A DNA stretch of 64,000 bases, taken from assembly GCA_028386065.3 (NCBI GenBank), contig JAKUCV010007537.1:516312-580311 (forward strand), written 5' to 3'. This document shows, piece after piece, positions 11,697 through 21,841 of the stretch (position 1 is the first letter of the stretch; the number at the start of each line of letters is the position of its first letter). The position numbers were made by a program, and so were the translations under genes. Origin of the DNA: Turnera subulata. Its lineage: Eukaryota; Streptophyta; Magnoliopsida; Malpighiales; Passifloraceae. Below the pieces are notes generated by a model. The model saw only the letters and a list, made by a program, of their open reading frames with translations. It did not search any database and had not been told where the DNA came from.

Positions 11697-14600
11697 ATGT
11701 CAGCGACGCAATCACAGGCGGGGTCAGAGTCAAGGTGGCAATGGGAGAACGCCACCGCCGGCGCCGTGGCAGGGTTCGCCACCGTCGCCGCCATGCACCC
11801 GCTCGATGTGGTCCGTACCAGGTTTCAAGGTACTTCTCTTCTCCTCCTCATTCTTCCAACTTCACCTTCTTACTACTACTAACAAGCTCTTCACTTATTT
11901 GTGTATTGTTCTTCCATTAATTTTTAAAAAAATTCTCTCTTTTTTTTTTTTGTTGGGTTGAATCCAACAACAGTCAACGACGGTCGGGTCTCCAGTTTTC
12001 CAACTTACAAGAACACTGCTCACGCCGTTCTAACCATTGCTCGCCTAGAGGCACGCTCTCTGTCATATTTTTATTCACATCACCTTCTACTATATTCAAG
12101 GTTGTTGCTTGCTTATTTATTTCACTTTTGCCTGTTTGTTTTTTTTTTTCGTTTGTACAGGGTCTAAAGGGTCTCTATGCAGGCTTCTTCCCTGCAGTTC
12201 TCGGTTCCACTGTTTCCTGGGGCTTATACTTTTTCTTGTACGTCCCTATTTTTCGACTCTTCTTCTGCTCATATGACTATCTTATTGTATTAGTGTTACA
12301 ACCTATTATAAGGACTATGCTTTTGTAATGCATTGCTTCTCTTTTCCTTTCACTTTATTTGCTTATGTTTGGACTTCCGATTTTCCCTTTTTACTAAGTT
12401 TTTGCAATTATGTTATATTTATTCTCCTCTAATACTGTCTTCTTTCCCTTTTTGGTAGCTATGGAAGAGCCAAAGAGAGGTATTCGAAGAGCCGGGAAGG
12501 GAACCTGAGCGCCGGTCTTCATCTTGCATCTGCTGCTGAAGCTGGGGCTTTGGTGAGCATTTATACATGTGTTATGTACAGGAAGAGACACGAAAGGATA
12601 ACTTTCATTTCTTTGTCAAACACAGTTGTATACCTATTGCTCGTTGCTAATACTTGCTCTCTTTCTAAGGTTTGCTTATGCACGAATCCTATTTGGCTTG
12701 TGAAGACAAGATTGCAGCTTCAGACTCCTCTTCATCAGACTCGACCATATTCTGGGCTTTATGGTCTGCTCTGCATCTTACATTAACTTGCTATTAATCT
12801 GCTCACTGAGATATCCTTTTCCTTGTGAGTCATATCTTCTTAGACTCCAGTTAGTAGTTTCATTGGGCTCCATTTTTTTTCATTTCGTTTCACAAGCATT
12901 GACCGATGTGTTTTTTTGGTTCTTCCAAGGTAACACATTCTTTTGATTTATTTTGGTCATTTTTGTTTTTTGTGCTTTCATTTGCTTCTTTAACCTCTTC
13001 GTTGCATAATTGGCTTTGCAAATGCTGTGCATTCATACATACCTTTTGTCTTTTTCATTTTTTCTTAATTTATAGGATTCATTTTTTGGGACCTTATGTC
13101 TGTTTTAAGTTCTGTGACTTTGTTTGACATTTTAGGCTGGATCTTTTAGTCAGTATTCATGCATTGTTTCTTCTTCTCGTGTTGAATAGTAACTTACGTG
13201 CCTTATGTATTGTGAAATTTCAGGTGCCTTTAAAACCATATTGAGGGAGGAAGGATGGCGGGCACTTTACAAGGGATTGGTTCCTGGTCTTTTTCTGGTT
13301 AGATGCATCTCACTTATCATCTTGTGCTTGAATAAAAAATGTGGGTTCTGGAGCGAACAATATTAGATTCATAATGTATTAGAATTTGCATGCGCATGCA
13401 GATGATGTCAATTGCAGCTATATTGGAATGTCTTTCTGACTTCTATGCACTCTCTTTCTTACTGGTTGTTTGTGTTGCTTCAGCAGGTTTCCCATGGTGC
13501 TATCCAGTTCACAACTTATGAGGAGCTTCGTAAAATTGTTGTTGATTATAAGTCCAAAGGAAGAGAAAGTACAAAAGGAAATCAATTGGTACGTGTACCT
13601 GAATTTTATCTTCATTTGAATGCTGGGAGCAGTGAGTGATTGGAATTTTAATTTTAATCTGCTGTTACAAGCATCCCTTAAGCTGCTCGGAAATTTTTCC
13701 CACTCTTAGAATAGGTACACTCAGTTGCTGCAGTGGAAATTTTCTCCTCTCCAGTTGCTGGACATGTCCCATATAGTTTCTCTAATATAGCGACGAAAAT
13801 GAAAATGAACAAGTGTGGACATGGACAGAAGCTTTGATTTTGCTGCGGACAGTAAGGTGACTAGCTAAATGAGGATGTTGTTCAGAATAAGAATGACAAT
13901 TTAAAAAAAAAGGAGGAAAGAATTTTGCAGTTGGATAGCAATATATCTGACATTTAACCATTTTTAATATGCAAGGTAATTCTTCCCAGGGGCCATCTGG
14001 GAGCAAGATTTTTGTTAGGCTGCACTCCCTTTTTGTGTGACACTAGTCTATAATTAACATGTTGGTTTTTTAGGGGATTTCAAATACATTCAGCGCAGTA
14101 CTGGAATTTCTCCTTTGGTCTGCAGTTCGTGTTATATGTTTATATTTAAATGTCCACTCTAATGTCTGGAAAGTTGTTTGCAACTTGAATGCACTATTCA
14201 GTGTGCACCGATGTTACATTGAAAGACAAGTAGTCTGATGCGACGCAATTATTGGCAAGAATAAGTGTGCTTGAGGGGTTGCTTCCCTGCCAGGACTTTT
14301 AGCTTTAATAGCTGAGCATTGGTTTCACTTCTGTGTATACTATTTGGCATTCGTCAACATATTTGCAGAACTCAATAGATTATGCTGTGCTTGGGGGTTC
14401 TTCTAAAGTTGCTGCAATTATTGTGACATATCCATTTCAGGTGAGAATTGTTGTTAATGGTATAACCCTATCTATTAATCGTTAATATGGGACTGTGGCA
14501 TCTAATGTGCTTGGCATTTCTCCTCTGTGTTTTCAGGTTATTCGATCTCGATTACAGGTATAACTTTGCTATTCTTCTAGTATTTGTTTTCTGTCGTCCC

Positions 14601-15457
14601 TATTATTTCAAGTTTATACAGAGAAAGATGCATAGGCTATTAGTTTAGGTATAGGTTGTGGTAGTTTATTTTATGAGGCCATGATTTTGAGTTCTTTGTT
14701 CTCCTCTGCAGCAACGACCCAGTGTAGAAGGAATTCCACGGTATATGGATAGTTGGCATGTCATGAGGGAAACATTGCGGTGAGATATGCTTTCTTTAGT
14801 CATTTCTTACAAACATAGCCACTATCACATTTCACTTGGTGTGGGTTCAAACCCTTTCAGATCCGTTGACCTTGAGATACATTAAGATTGGTAATTGAAC
14901 TTCTAGTCATCAGCGAATTAGAAGATTTAGGATGTAGTATCAAGCAAATCGACTCTCGAGTGCCATGCTTGATACTCTAGGGTCATTACCATTGAATAGC
15001 GCATTTGTATATGGTGGATCATGTTTATGGTTGGGGAGATTTGCACTCGTCAGGAGACAGACTATGTTTGCACCATGTATGTTCTAGTGACTCGGGAAAA
15101 CTATATGATGCCCCTCGCTCAGGGTGGATCTGCTGACTGCCATTTAGAAATTGTAATTCTCTCTTTAGTTCCAGTTGAAATGTTGCTATTCTTGTGGCGC
15201 ATCACTATTATAGGACAAGCTTTGCTACATAGGGAATTCAGATGCTAGTTCGCACATAGATACTCATCGTGCTTTCCTTTCTTCGCTTTTTTTTTTTTTT
15301 TTTTCTTTCTATTGAGGATTGCAGATTTGAAGGTTTTCGAGGTTTCTACAAGGGCATCACGCCAAGCCTCCTGAAAAACGTTCCTGCTTCTTCCATAACA
15401 TTTATTGTGTATGAGAACGTTCTCAAATTGTTAAAGATGAGCCGAAGGAATGACTGA
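11697..15457 (+). CDS. FOLT1: Folate transporter 1, chloroplastic (mitochondrial carrier family), 11 exons
   Basis: Exons: 11697-11829, 11974-12050, 12161-12237, 12459-12552, 12670-12763, 13224-13297, 13487-13588, 14369-14440, 14537-14557, 14712-14779, 15325-15457. All phases agree and give 314 residues (Arabidopsis FOLT1 is about 308). It is a six-helix solute carrier that imports folates across the plastid envelope. Three carrier repeats are visible with signatures HPLDVVRTRFQ, NPIWLVKTRLQLQ and YPFQVIRSRLQQ. The Trp in the second and Gln in the third in place of the acidic residue are typical of the folate/FAD carrier branch. Conserved segments include WENATAGAVAGF, LYAGFFPAVLGSTVSWGLYF and KNVPASSITFIVYENVLK. 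Oddities: the second intron has a GC donor (12051), exon 9 is only 21 nt, and exon 7 has a CAGCAG tandem acceptor. Confidence 0.92.
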
Positions 15458-16611
15458 AGGTCTTATTTTGTTCAGTTTTTATTTCTGTTTATATTCTTTT
15501 TGTAGCCATAGGAACTATGAGTTATATGGAATAGAAAATTTTTTAGATCATAATGCTCATGATACTCAGGGCTTGGATTGTTTCTGGACAGCTAAGTTAA
15601 TGTATACGTGATGTAAACAGCAATTGCCTGCACATGAGTTCAACGAAAAACGATATTCTCTTCTTTTTTACATGTCCAGCTAAGCTGCTTATTCTGGTCC
15701 GGGGCCTTGGTTCAAAAAGGCTAGTCATGGGCGAGAACTGTATTGCTTAAAGAGAAAGTATGAGTGAGGGCGAGTTGACAATTACCAAAATTTTAAAAAG
15801 GGGCAAATCGTGCTTTTTTCTTCTTTTCCTTTTTTGGTAAAATTCATATACCTTTTTCGCGTAATCCTCCCTTCTGTACCAAAAAAATCGTAATCCTACT
15901 TGGGGTTTTCAATTTTAAGTTTTTCACAAAAAAAAATCAGAATTCTGTGGATTTGAAATGCACTACAGATAATCTCACCTTATGTGTTTTTTAGACAATG
16001 TTTCTAGTATTTGCATATTACTATCTGGGGAGAGTTTTTCGCTCTCTTTTTTTTTTTTTTTTCATGTTAGGGGTTTGCAAATTTTCTTATCTAATGTTTT
16101 TTTTGGAAATGAACAAAATAAGTTATTTAACTTCTGTTGCAGTTTCCGCCTTTGATTTGTAAACTTTTATACATTATAAAAATCTTGTTATAGCTAGATG
16201 TAAAAAAGAATATAAACTAATTTTTTTCGTTAAACTCAAAACTTCGCATATTCTAACATCAACTACTAGACTTAGCAACGCTGTTAAGTTAGTATTGTAT
16301 CCCAATTAAAAAAATAATTCTGACATGTATACGCTTTGAATTGTTTATCTTTATAATCCCCAGGAAAAAAAGAAGAAAAGAAAACAGAATATATATAGCT
16401 ACCAAACATGAACAATGCCTATGCATGAAATTCCTCACGTCTACCTTTCTTGTTGTGCCCGTGCAATAGTTTTAGCTTTTCTTTCACAAATAAAATAAAA
16501 AAAACAAGTTTCAAGTTTCCGGTTTGGTTCAGTATTTGCTATTTTGGTTGCTTTTGGTCTCTTCTCCACCACTCTGGTAGTCCGTACCATCCACGAACCA
16601 GCACTCCAAAG
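15458..16611. other. Intergenic region between FOLT1 and paralog 3
   Basis: AT-rich with several poly-T and poly-A runs (for example 16048-16062). I see no gene, RNA or element end. It presumably holds the FOLT1 3' end and the promoter of PEARLI4-like paralog 3. Confidence 0.5.
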
Positions 16612-19016
16612 ATGCCAAGGGTAAAGAAGCACAAGACTTCCCGGGAGCGGGTAATTACAAGGCTACAAGCCAAACTCAACGGTGGTCTTCAGCCTTCCCG
16701 TGCCACCTATAGCTCCTCTCATGAGGAGGTAAGAATATTGCTCGCTCAACATCTATGGCTTGGTTTTGGTTGGGAAGAACGATAAAAAGCGAAACTCTTC
16801 TTTCATTTTTGAAGGGTTTTGGTGGTACTAAGTAGGAATGCCAGATAACTAATTCAAGTTGCACCCTTTTTCTTTGATTTTGTAGTTAGAAGGAAAATAA
16901 AAATGCTGGAGTGCGAGAGAATAAAAAAAATTGTTTTTTTTTAAAAAGTTATTTTTAATCTTGTTCACTGGTTGTATGGACTATGGAATAGATCAATTTT
17001 TGTGGATGTTTGGGTTTACATGGTTATTGGCACCAACACCTCTTCTTCCTCTTTACTCTTGGGTTGCATAGAAAAGAAACCCAGAAAGAGGAGACCAATG
17101 GTAACGGTTTTGGGTTTTGCTGCTCCAGTTAACGGTTGGTTGTATTTGGTTAGAGGATTCCTTCATGTTTATGGTGGTTTATCTTGCTCATGTGTGCTTC
17201 TTTGTCTTCAATCTCCTGTCAACTCTAGAGTTTCCTTGAGAACTTTGATTTTGTAGTTAGAAGGAAAATAAAAATGCTGGAGTGCGAGAGAATAAAAAAA
17301 ATTGTTTTTTTTTTAAATTTTTAATCTTGTTTTCTGGCTGTATGGACTATGGAATACATCAATTTTTGTGGATGTTTGGGTTTATATATGGTTATTGGTG
17401 CCAACACCTCTTCGTCTTCTTTACTCTTGGGCTGCACAGAAAAGAAACCCAGAAAGAGGAGACAAATGGAAATGGTTTTTGGTTTGCTGCTCTAGTTGAC
17501 GGTTGGTTGTATTTGGTTAGAGGATTCCTTCATGCTTCTTTGTCTTCAATCTCCTGTCAACTCTGGACGCTGTTGATGATAATAAGACTAGTTTTAGGGG
17601 AAAAGTTCTCATCCTGTGGTACATCAATTGCTTCTTGAATCAACAAACCATGCTTTGGTTCTTTGTGATTTTGTTAGCTTTATTCTCCTCATTATGTTTG
17701 GTACTCTGATTGCATTCTGTTGAAACCGATTCAAAGTGTACCACTACATGTTCTAACAAGCAGCAATGTTGGAATTGTTTTTACAGGTATCTCTGCCAGC
17801 AAGGAATCGTCCTGATGTTGTCCTAAGGTATGCACGTAGATATGTGAATGTTTCATCAGCCTCAAAGCCAGTGACCGGCTGTAATGTCAAAAAGTTTAAG
17901 GGTTTGCTGGCTGAGTTGATCGAAAGAGCTACTGCTGCTACTGCCGGTTTTGAAAACTGTGGAGAATGTGACATGGATGATCCTTCGGTGGTGCCTGTTA
18001 AGAACCATGTGGCTGCAGGTGTTCATCCTGTAGCTTCTCGTAGTACTGCAACTAAACAGGTGGTGTTGGGGCTCACTACTGCTGCATCAAAAGTTCCTGC
18101 AAAAATGCCAGTTGAAAGTGCTTGTAATACTAACCCAGAGATTGACATGGATGATCCTTCGGTGGTGCCTGTTAAAAACCATGTGGCTGCAGGTGGTCAT
18201 CCTGTAGCTTCTCCTAGTACTACAACTAAACAGGTGGTGTTGGGGGTCACTACTGCTGCATCAAAAGTTCCTGCAAAAATGCCAGTTGAAAGTGCTCGTA
18301 ATACTAACCCAGAGATTGAGCATCCCACTCAATCTCTCAGCTTTGGCCTCACAGAGATGGTTGACAGATGGGTTGATGAAGTTTCTAGTGTGGTTGAGTC
18401 CGGAGTTTCTGCACTGATGACAGTTCATGGGTATACAGTGAAGGCAGAAGTGGCGCCTCTTCTTCAAAATATTATGGAAAAGTATGGAGACATAAGCACA
18501 AATTCTGTTCTGGAAACAGCCATCCTTCGTGCACCAATATTGGAGAAAATCTGTGAGTTCATCCAAAGATTTAAAGCCTCTACGCTTGACCAGCTCAAAC
18601 TAGCAGATATTGAAAATGCTCTCAATGGAGTCCATGATGCAAGGAAAGTAGGTTTTGAAGTTAGCTGGCTCCAAAAGAGATTGGAAGACATTTTAATGGC
18701 GAAACAGCTGCTCAAGCAATCTGGTATGTTAAAGGAGGCGAAGGACAAAAATAATCAAGTCATCAAGGAGAAGAAGGAAATGGTAAAAGGTTATGAAGCT
18801 CTGATGCTGGTACATCAGAAAGTCATCAATGATTCGAAGAAAGCAATTGAAGATTCTCAAGCTCAAATGCTGACACTTCAGGAGAAAGCGAGTTTGACAA
18901 AGAAACAACTAGATGAAGCATATACCAAAGCTGATGAGATCAAGGAAACAGTGTCCAATGGTAAGGATAAGGTGGCATATTTTGTTTCACATCCACTATT
19001 GGATGACCTCCTCTGA
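16612..19016 (+). CDS. PEARLI4-like coiled-coil protein, paralog 3 (two exons)
   Basis: Exons 16612-16728 and 17787-19016, phase 0, about 448 residues. Exon 1 is basic (MPRVKKHKTSRERVITRLQ) like the other two paralogs. Exon 2 begins VSLPARNRPDVVLRYARRY, matching the start of the last exon of paralog 2 (STPAEVNFRALLSCYARS). A 58-residue segment is then tandemly repeated, followed by FGLTEMVDRWVDE, the core (VHGYTV, EKYGDISTNS, FEVSWLQKRLEDIL) and a coiled coil of about 110 residues ending AYFVSHPLLDDLL. The small second exon of paralogs 1 and 2 appears to be lost here; the 1,058-bp intron instead holds a tandem duplication. It lies on the opposite strand, separated from the other two by bL12m and FOLT1. 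Function unknown. Confidence 0.75.
16872..17571 (+). repeat. Direct tandem duplication (~371 bp unit) inside the intron of paralog 3
   Basis: Copy 1 is about 16872-17242 and copy 2 about 17243-17571. Both begin CTTTGATTTTGTAGTTAGAA and share AAAAATGCTGGAGTGCGAGA, a GTATGGACTATGGAATA block and CTTCAATCTCCTGTCAACTC. The copies differ by scattered substitutions and a short deletion in copy 2, so the duplication is not very recent. Confidence 0.85.
17970..18317 (+). repeat. In-frame 174-bp tandem repeat (58 residues x2) in paralog 3
   Basis: Units 17970-18143 and 18144-18317 each encode a segment starting DMDDPSVVPVKNHVAAG and ending NTNPEI. Only a handful of codons differ (for example VHPVASRSTA against GHPVASPSTT), and the length is exactly 58 codons each. 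The reading frame is kept, so the protein is lengthened in its disordered linker. Confidence 0.95.
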
Positions 19017-19593
19017 CTCTGGTACCTGCTCTCTAATATGTATGATGGTCAACCGAATGAAGTCTCTCCCTAGTGCATATTCTGATAGTCTTGCATTTCC
19101 TTGGTTCTTTAGCATGTTAGGGCCAATATTGGGGTTTCTTTTGAATAGTGATAGAAGCCAGCTGTGCAGTTTCTGACTACGGTTCTTTGGCTTTTGAGTT
19201 CATACTCTCTGGTGCATATGCTCAATGCTAGAAGGTAAACTACACCCTGCCAAGGAATTTGATTGTCTTTGCAGGTCTAGTTAAGTCGTTAATTGTGAAG
19301 AACTAACTCAAAATCTGTCAGCGTAAGATTGTTAAGTACGTCGAATATAATTTCTCTGTTAGCATTCTGCTGTTTTAGTCATTACAATTACAGCTGAAGT
19401 CTGTAAATCAGGCGATGCTAAGCCAATAGTCTCCTTTGTTTATTCAATCTCATGGAATATAATGTTCCTTCTACATAGAGCATTTGGACAGATTGGACAT
19501 AACTACCATATATAAGATTGGGAATGAGATGCAGTCCCGATTTGTAAGTACTACTGTATAACACGATTTAAAAAATGCTTGTGAATTTGTAAA
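19017..19593. other. Convergent 3' region between paralog 3 and epoxide hydrolase
   Basis: The two genes converge here, so this stretch should contain both polyadenylation regions. No further gene is visible. Confidence 0.5.
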
Positions 19594-20914
19594 TTATTCA
19601 TCTTTGGAAAGCCTGCGGATGAAGGCAAGGATTTCTTCTGAAACTTCTTGAGCTCTCTCTTGCTGGATGAAGTGATGGCCGTCTAAAATAACAACCTCAA
19701 GGTCGGGAACAAGGCTCTTGAAAATGTCCCCTTGCACATAATCCCTTGTACCAAAAGTGTCAAACCCGATATCTTTGTTGCCAACTATCAACTTTGCAGG
19801 AACTGTGATCTTGGCCCCCTGCCATGGTGCAGAAAGCTCCCAGTTCCTGTGGTTATTTCAATATAGTGGAGAATGGTTACTATGTGCTTATTCTAGATAT
19901 CATTCTGGATGCTGTCATTTTAATTCCGTTACATCTAGTGTCCGACAACCTAAAAAGAGAAAGTAAATCAGAGGTGTATTGCACTTGAACTTACAGGTCC
20001 ATGGCTCGGTAGTAATTGAGAGGACCAGTGAAGCCAGATTCTTGAAACTTGTCCGCGAAAACCTGTAGCTCTTCTTCCATAATCCAAGGTGGCAACACAG
20101 CTGGTGTTTGCAAATAATCAATAATCTCCATGCCCATGGGAGCTACCAAAGGATCAGTTTGGGTTATTAGCAAAAACTTCTTCATCACCGCCAGGTAATC
20201 GTACCTTGCAAATGCCCTCTCTGCTCTTCCAGGTTCCTATTGGAAAACCCACACGCCAGTTACAGGAACGCTTGTAAATAAACCACAACAATGCGAGTAG
20301 GAAATTACATGTAGGTTAATGAAAATTAAGTACCTGAAACTGACAAATGTAGAGCCCATCTCCAAATATCGTTTTAAGATTTTCGATGACCTTGGCATTA
20401 GGATTTCTTGGAAAGTATGGAACAGAAAGGGATATCAGTCCCTTGACTCTATCAGGCCTGAAAAGGCTTAGATGCCAAGCAGCAACAGCTCCCCAGTCAT
20501 GTCCCACCACAAAAGCCTTTCAAGTAGCAGAACAATAAAAACGCTAAAACTACTTAACCATGCCTGAATATTGTGATCCACATGTGTAAATACTACATAC
20601 TGATAGAGAGGAAGCAAGAAGGATGAAAGAACCTGCTGTTCGCCAAAGTGGTCAAGAAGGCCAATAAGATCACCAACGATGTGCATCATAGTGTAGGAGC
20701 TGTGGCAGAGAGGAGAGTCAGAGTCGCCATAGCCTCTCAAATCAGGAGCAACTACGTGGAAGCCCTTGTTGGCCAAGAAAGCAATCTGGTGACGCCATGA
20801 ATACCAGAGTTCTGGGAAGCCATGGAGCAGGAGCACCAGTGGTCCTTCCCCTTTCTCTGCTACGTGCAGCCATATGCCATTAGTTTCTATTCTTTGGTGA
20901 TTTACATCTTCCAT
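19594..20914 (-). CDS. Soluble epoxide hydrolase (alpha/beta hydrolase fold), four exons
   Basis: Exons 20914-20633, 20516-20334, 20236-19995 and 19846-19594 give 319 residues, the usual size of plant soluble epoxide hydrolases. It opens epoxides of fatty acids and related substrates to diols through a covalent ester intermediate, probably in the cytosol or peroxisome. Visible elements are the oxyanion motif HGFPELWYSWRHQ, then VVAPDLRGYGDSD, the nucleophile Asp in GHDWGA (about residue 101), a cap region with PLNYYRAMD supplying lid Tyr, the acid in VGNKDIGFD (about 261) and the catalytic His in GHHFIQQE (about 294). All catalytic residues are present, so it looks functional. The ATG at 20914 is used; an upstream in-frame TTG is not a start. 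The phases agree across all junctions. A truncated copy lies near 33.5 kb. Confidence 0.9.
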
Positions 20915-21402
20915 GGTCAACCTACTAGATGGTTTGGGAGAGATCCTCTCGTTGGTTACTGAAGCTTTGTGATGTAGAGAGATGCTAAATGGCAGCTAGC
21001 TAAGTTTCTGATTGAAGCATAAGTGAATCTGCGAGTAGTTTAATCATTTGTTTGAAAAAGGATAAGAACGTACTCCATTGGGTTGGTGATTAAAAAAAGT
21101 CAAAGACTACTTTGACAAGGAACCTGGTAAGTGCTAACATGGGTACTATTCAAAGAAAATCACAAAAAAAAAAACAGAGAGAAATGAATGTAGTCAACGG
21201 ATCTGTCTGCCTATTCCAAGTAATAATTTCCTTTTACCAAATAAAAAAATCTTATCTTTGGGGTAAAGAAATTATTATTTTTTTGTCACCATAAAGTTTT
21301 TAATGGCTTTGGATTTGGAGTTTTAAAATGTTGATATGAGGTAGCACTGACAAGTTCAACCTTTTGGGATTTGGGAACCAAATAGCAATATTGCAATATG
21401 AA
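20915..21402. other. Upstream region of the epoxide hydrolase gene
   Basis: Presumed promoter. Its first ~310 bp are duplicated in the epoxide hydrolase pseudogene at 33545-34122. No other feature seen before the SINE target-site duplication. Confidence 0.5.
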
Positions 21403-21482
21403 GGGAACGACATAGCCAGCGACCTCTTGGTCGGGTTGGCACCAAAAGACCTCCGTCCACAGAGGCCACCCGGGTTCAAATC

Positions 21483-21697
21483 TGATACACTATAGTGTAT
21501 CTAAGTAGATCTAAAGGAAGAAAAGAAACGGTTACAGAGAAAAGAAAGAAGTCTCAAATGAGCCAAGGGCAATTTTCCATTCATTAATTGCTGAAAAATA
21601 TCCAGAGTAGAAGTATTTATACTTACACCAACACGCCTAAACATTATATCTAACTGCTCACACACTAATTGATACGACAGAAGACAATGTCGTATCA
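21483..21697 (-). repeat. 3' LTR of the gypsy element
   Basis: 215 bp, bounded by TGATAC...GTATCA. No difference seen against the other LTR. It lies next to the polypurine tract of the minus-strand element, which makes it the 3' LTR. Confidence 0.95.
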
Positions 21698-21841
21698 ATA
21701 CTCCCCACTTATTGAAAACTCAACAAATACACCAGACAATTACCACGATCCACATATCTAAACTGCACATCAGTTTACTATCAATCAACATGAAATATAC
21801 TCCCAACAAATGAACATACAAGCATGAGATTAATAGAGACA

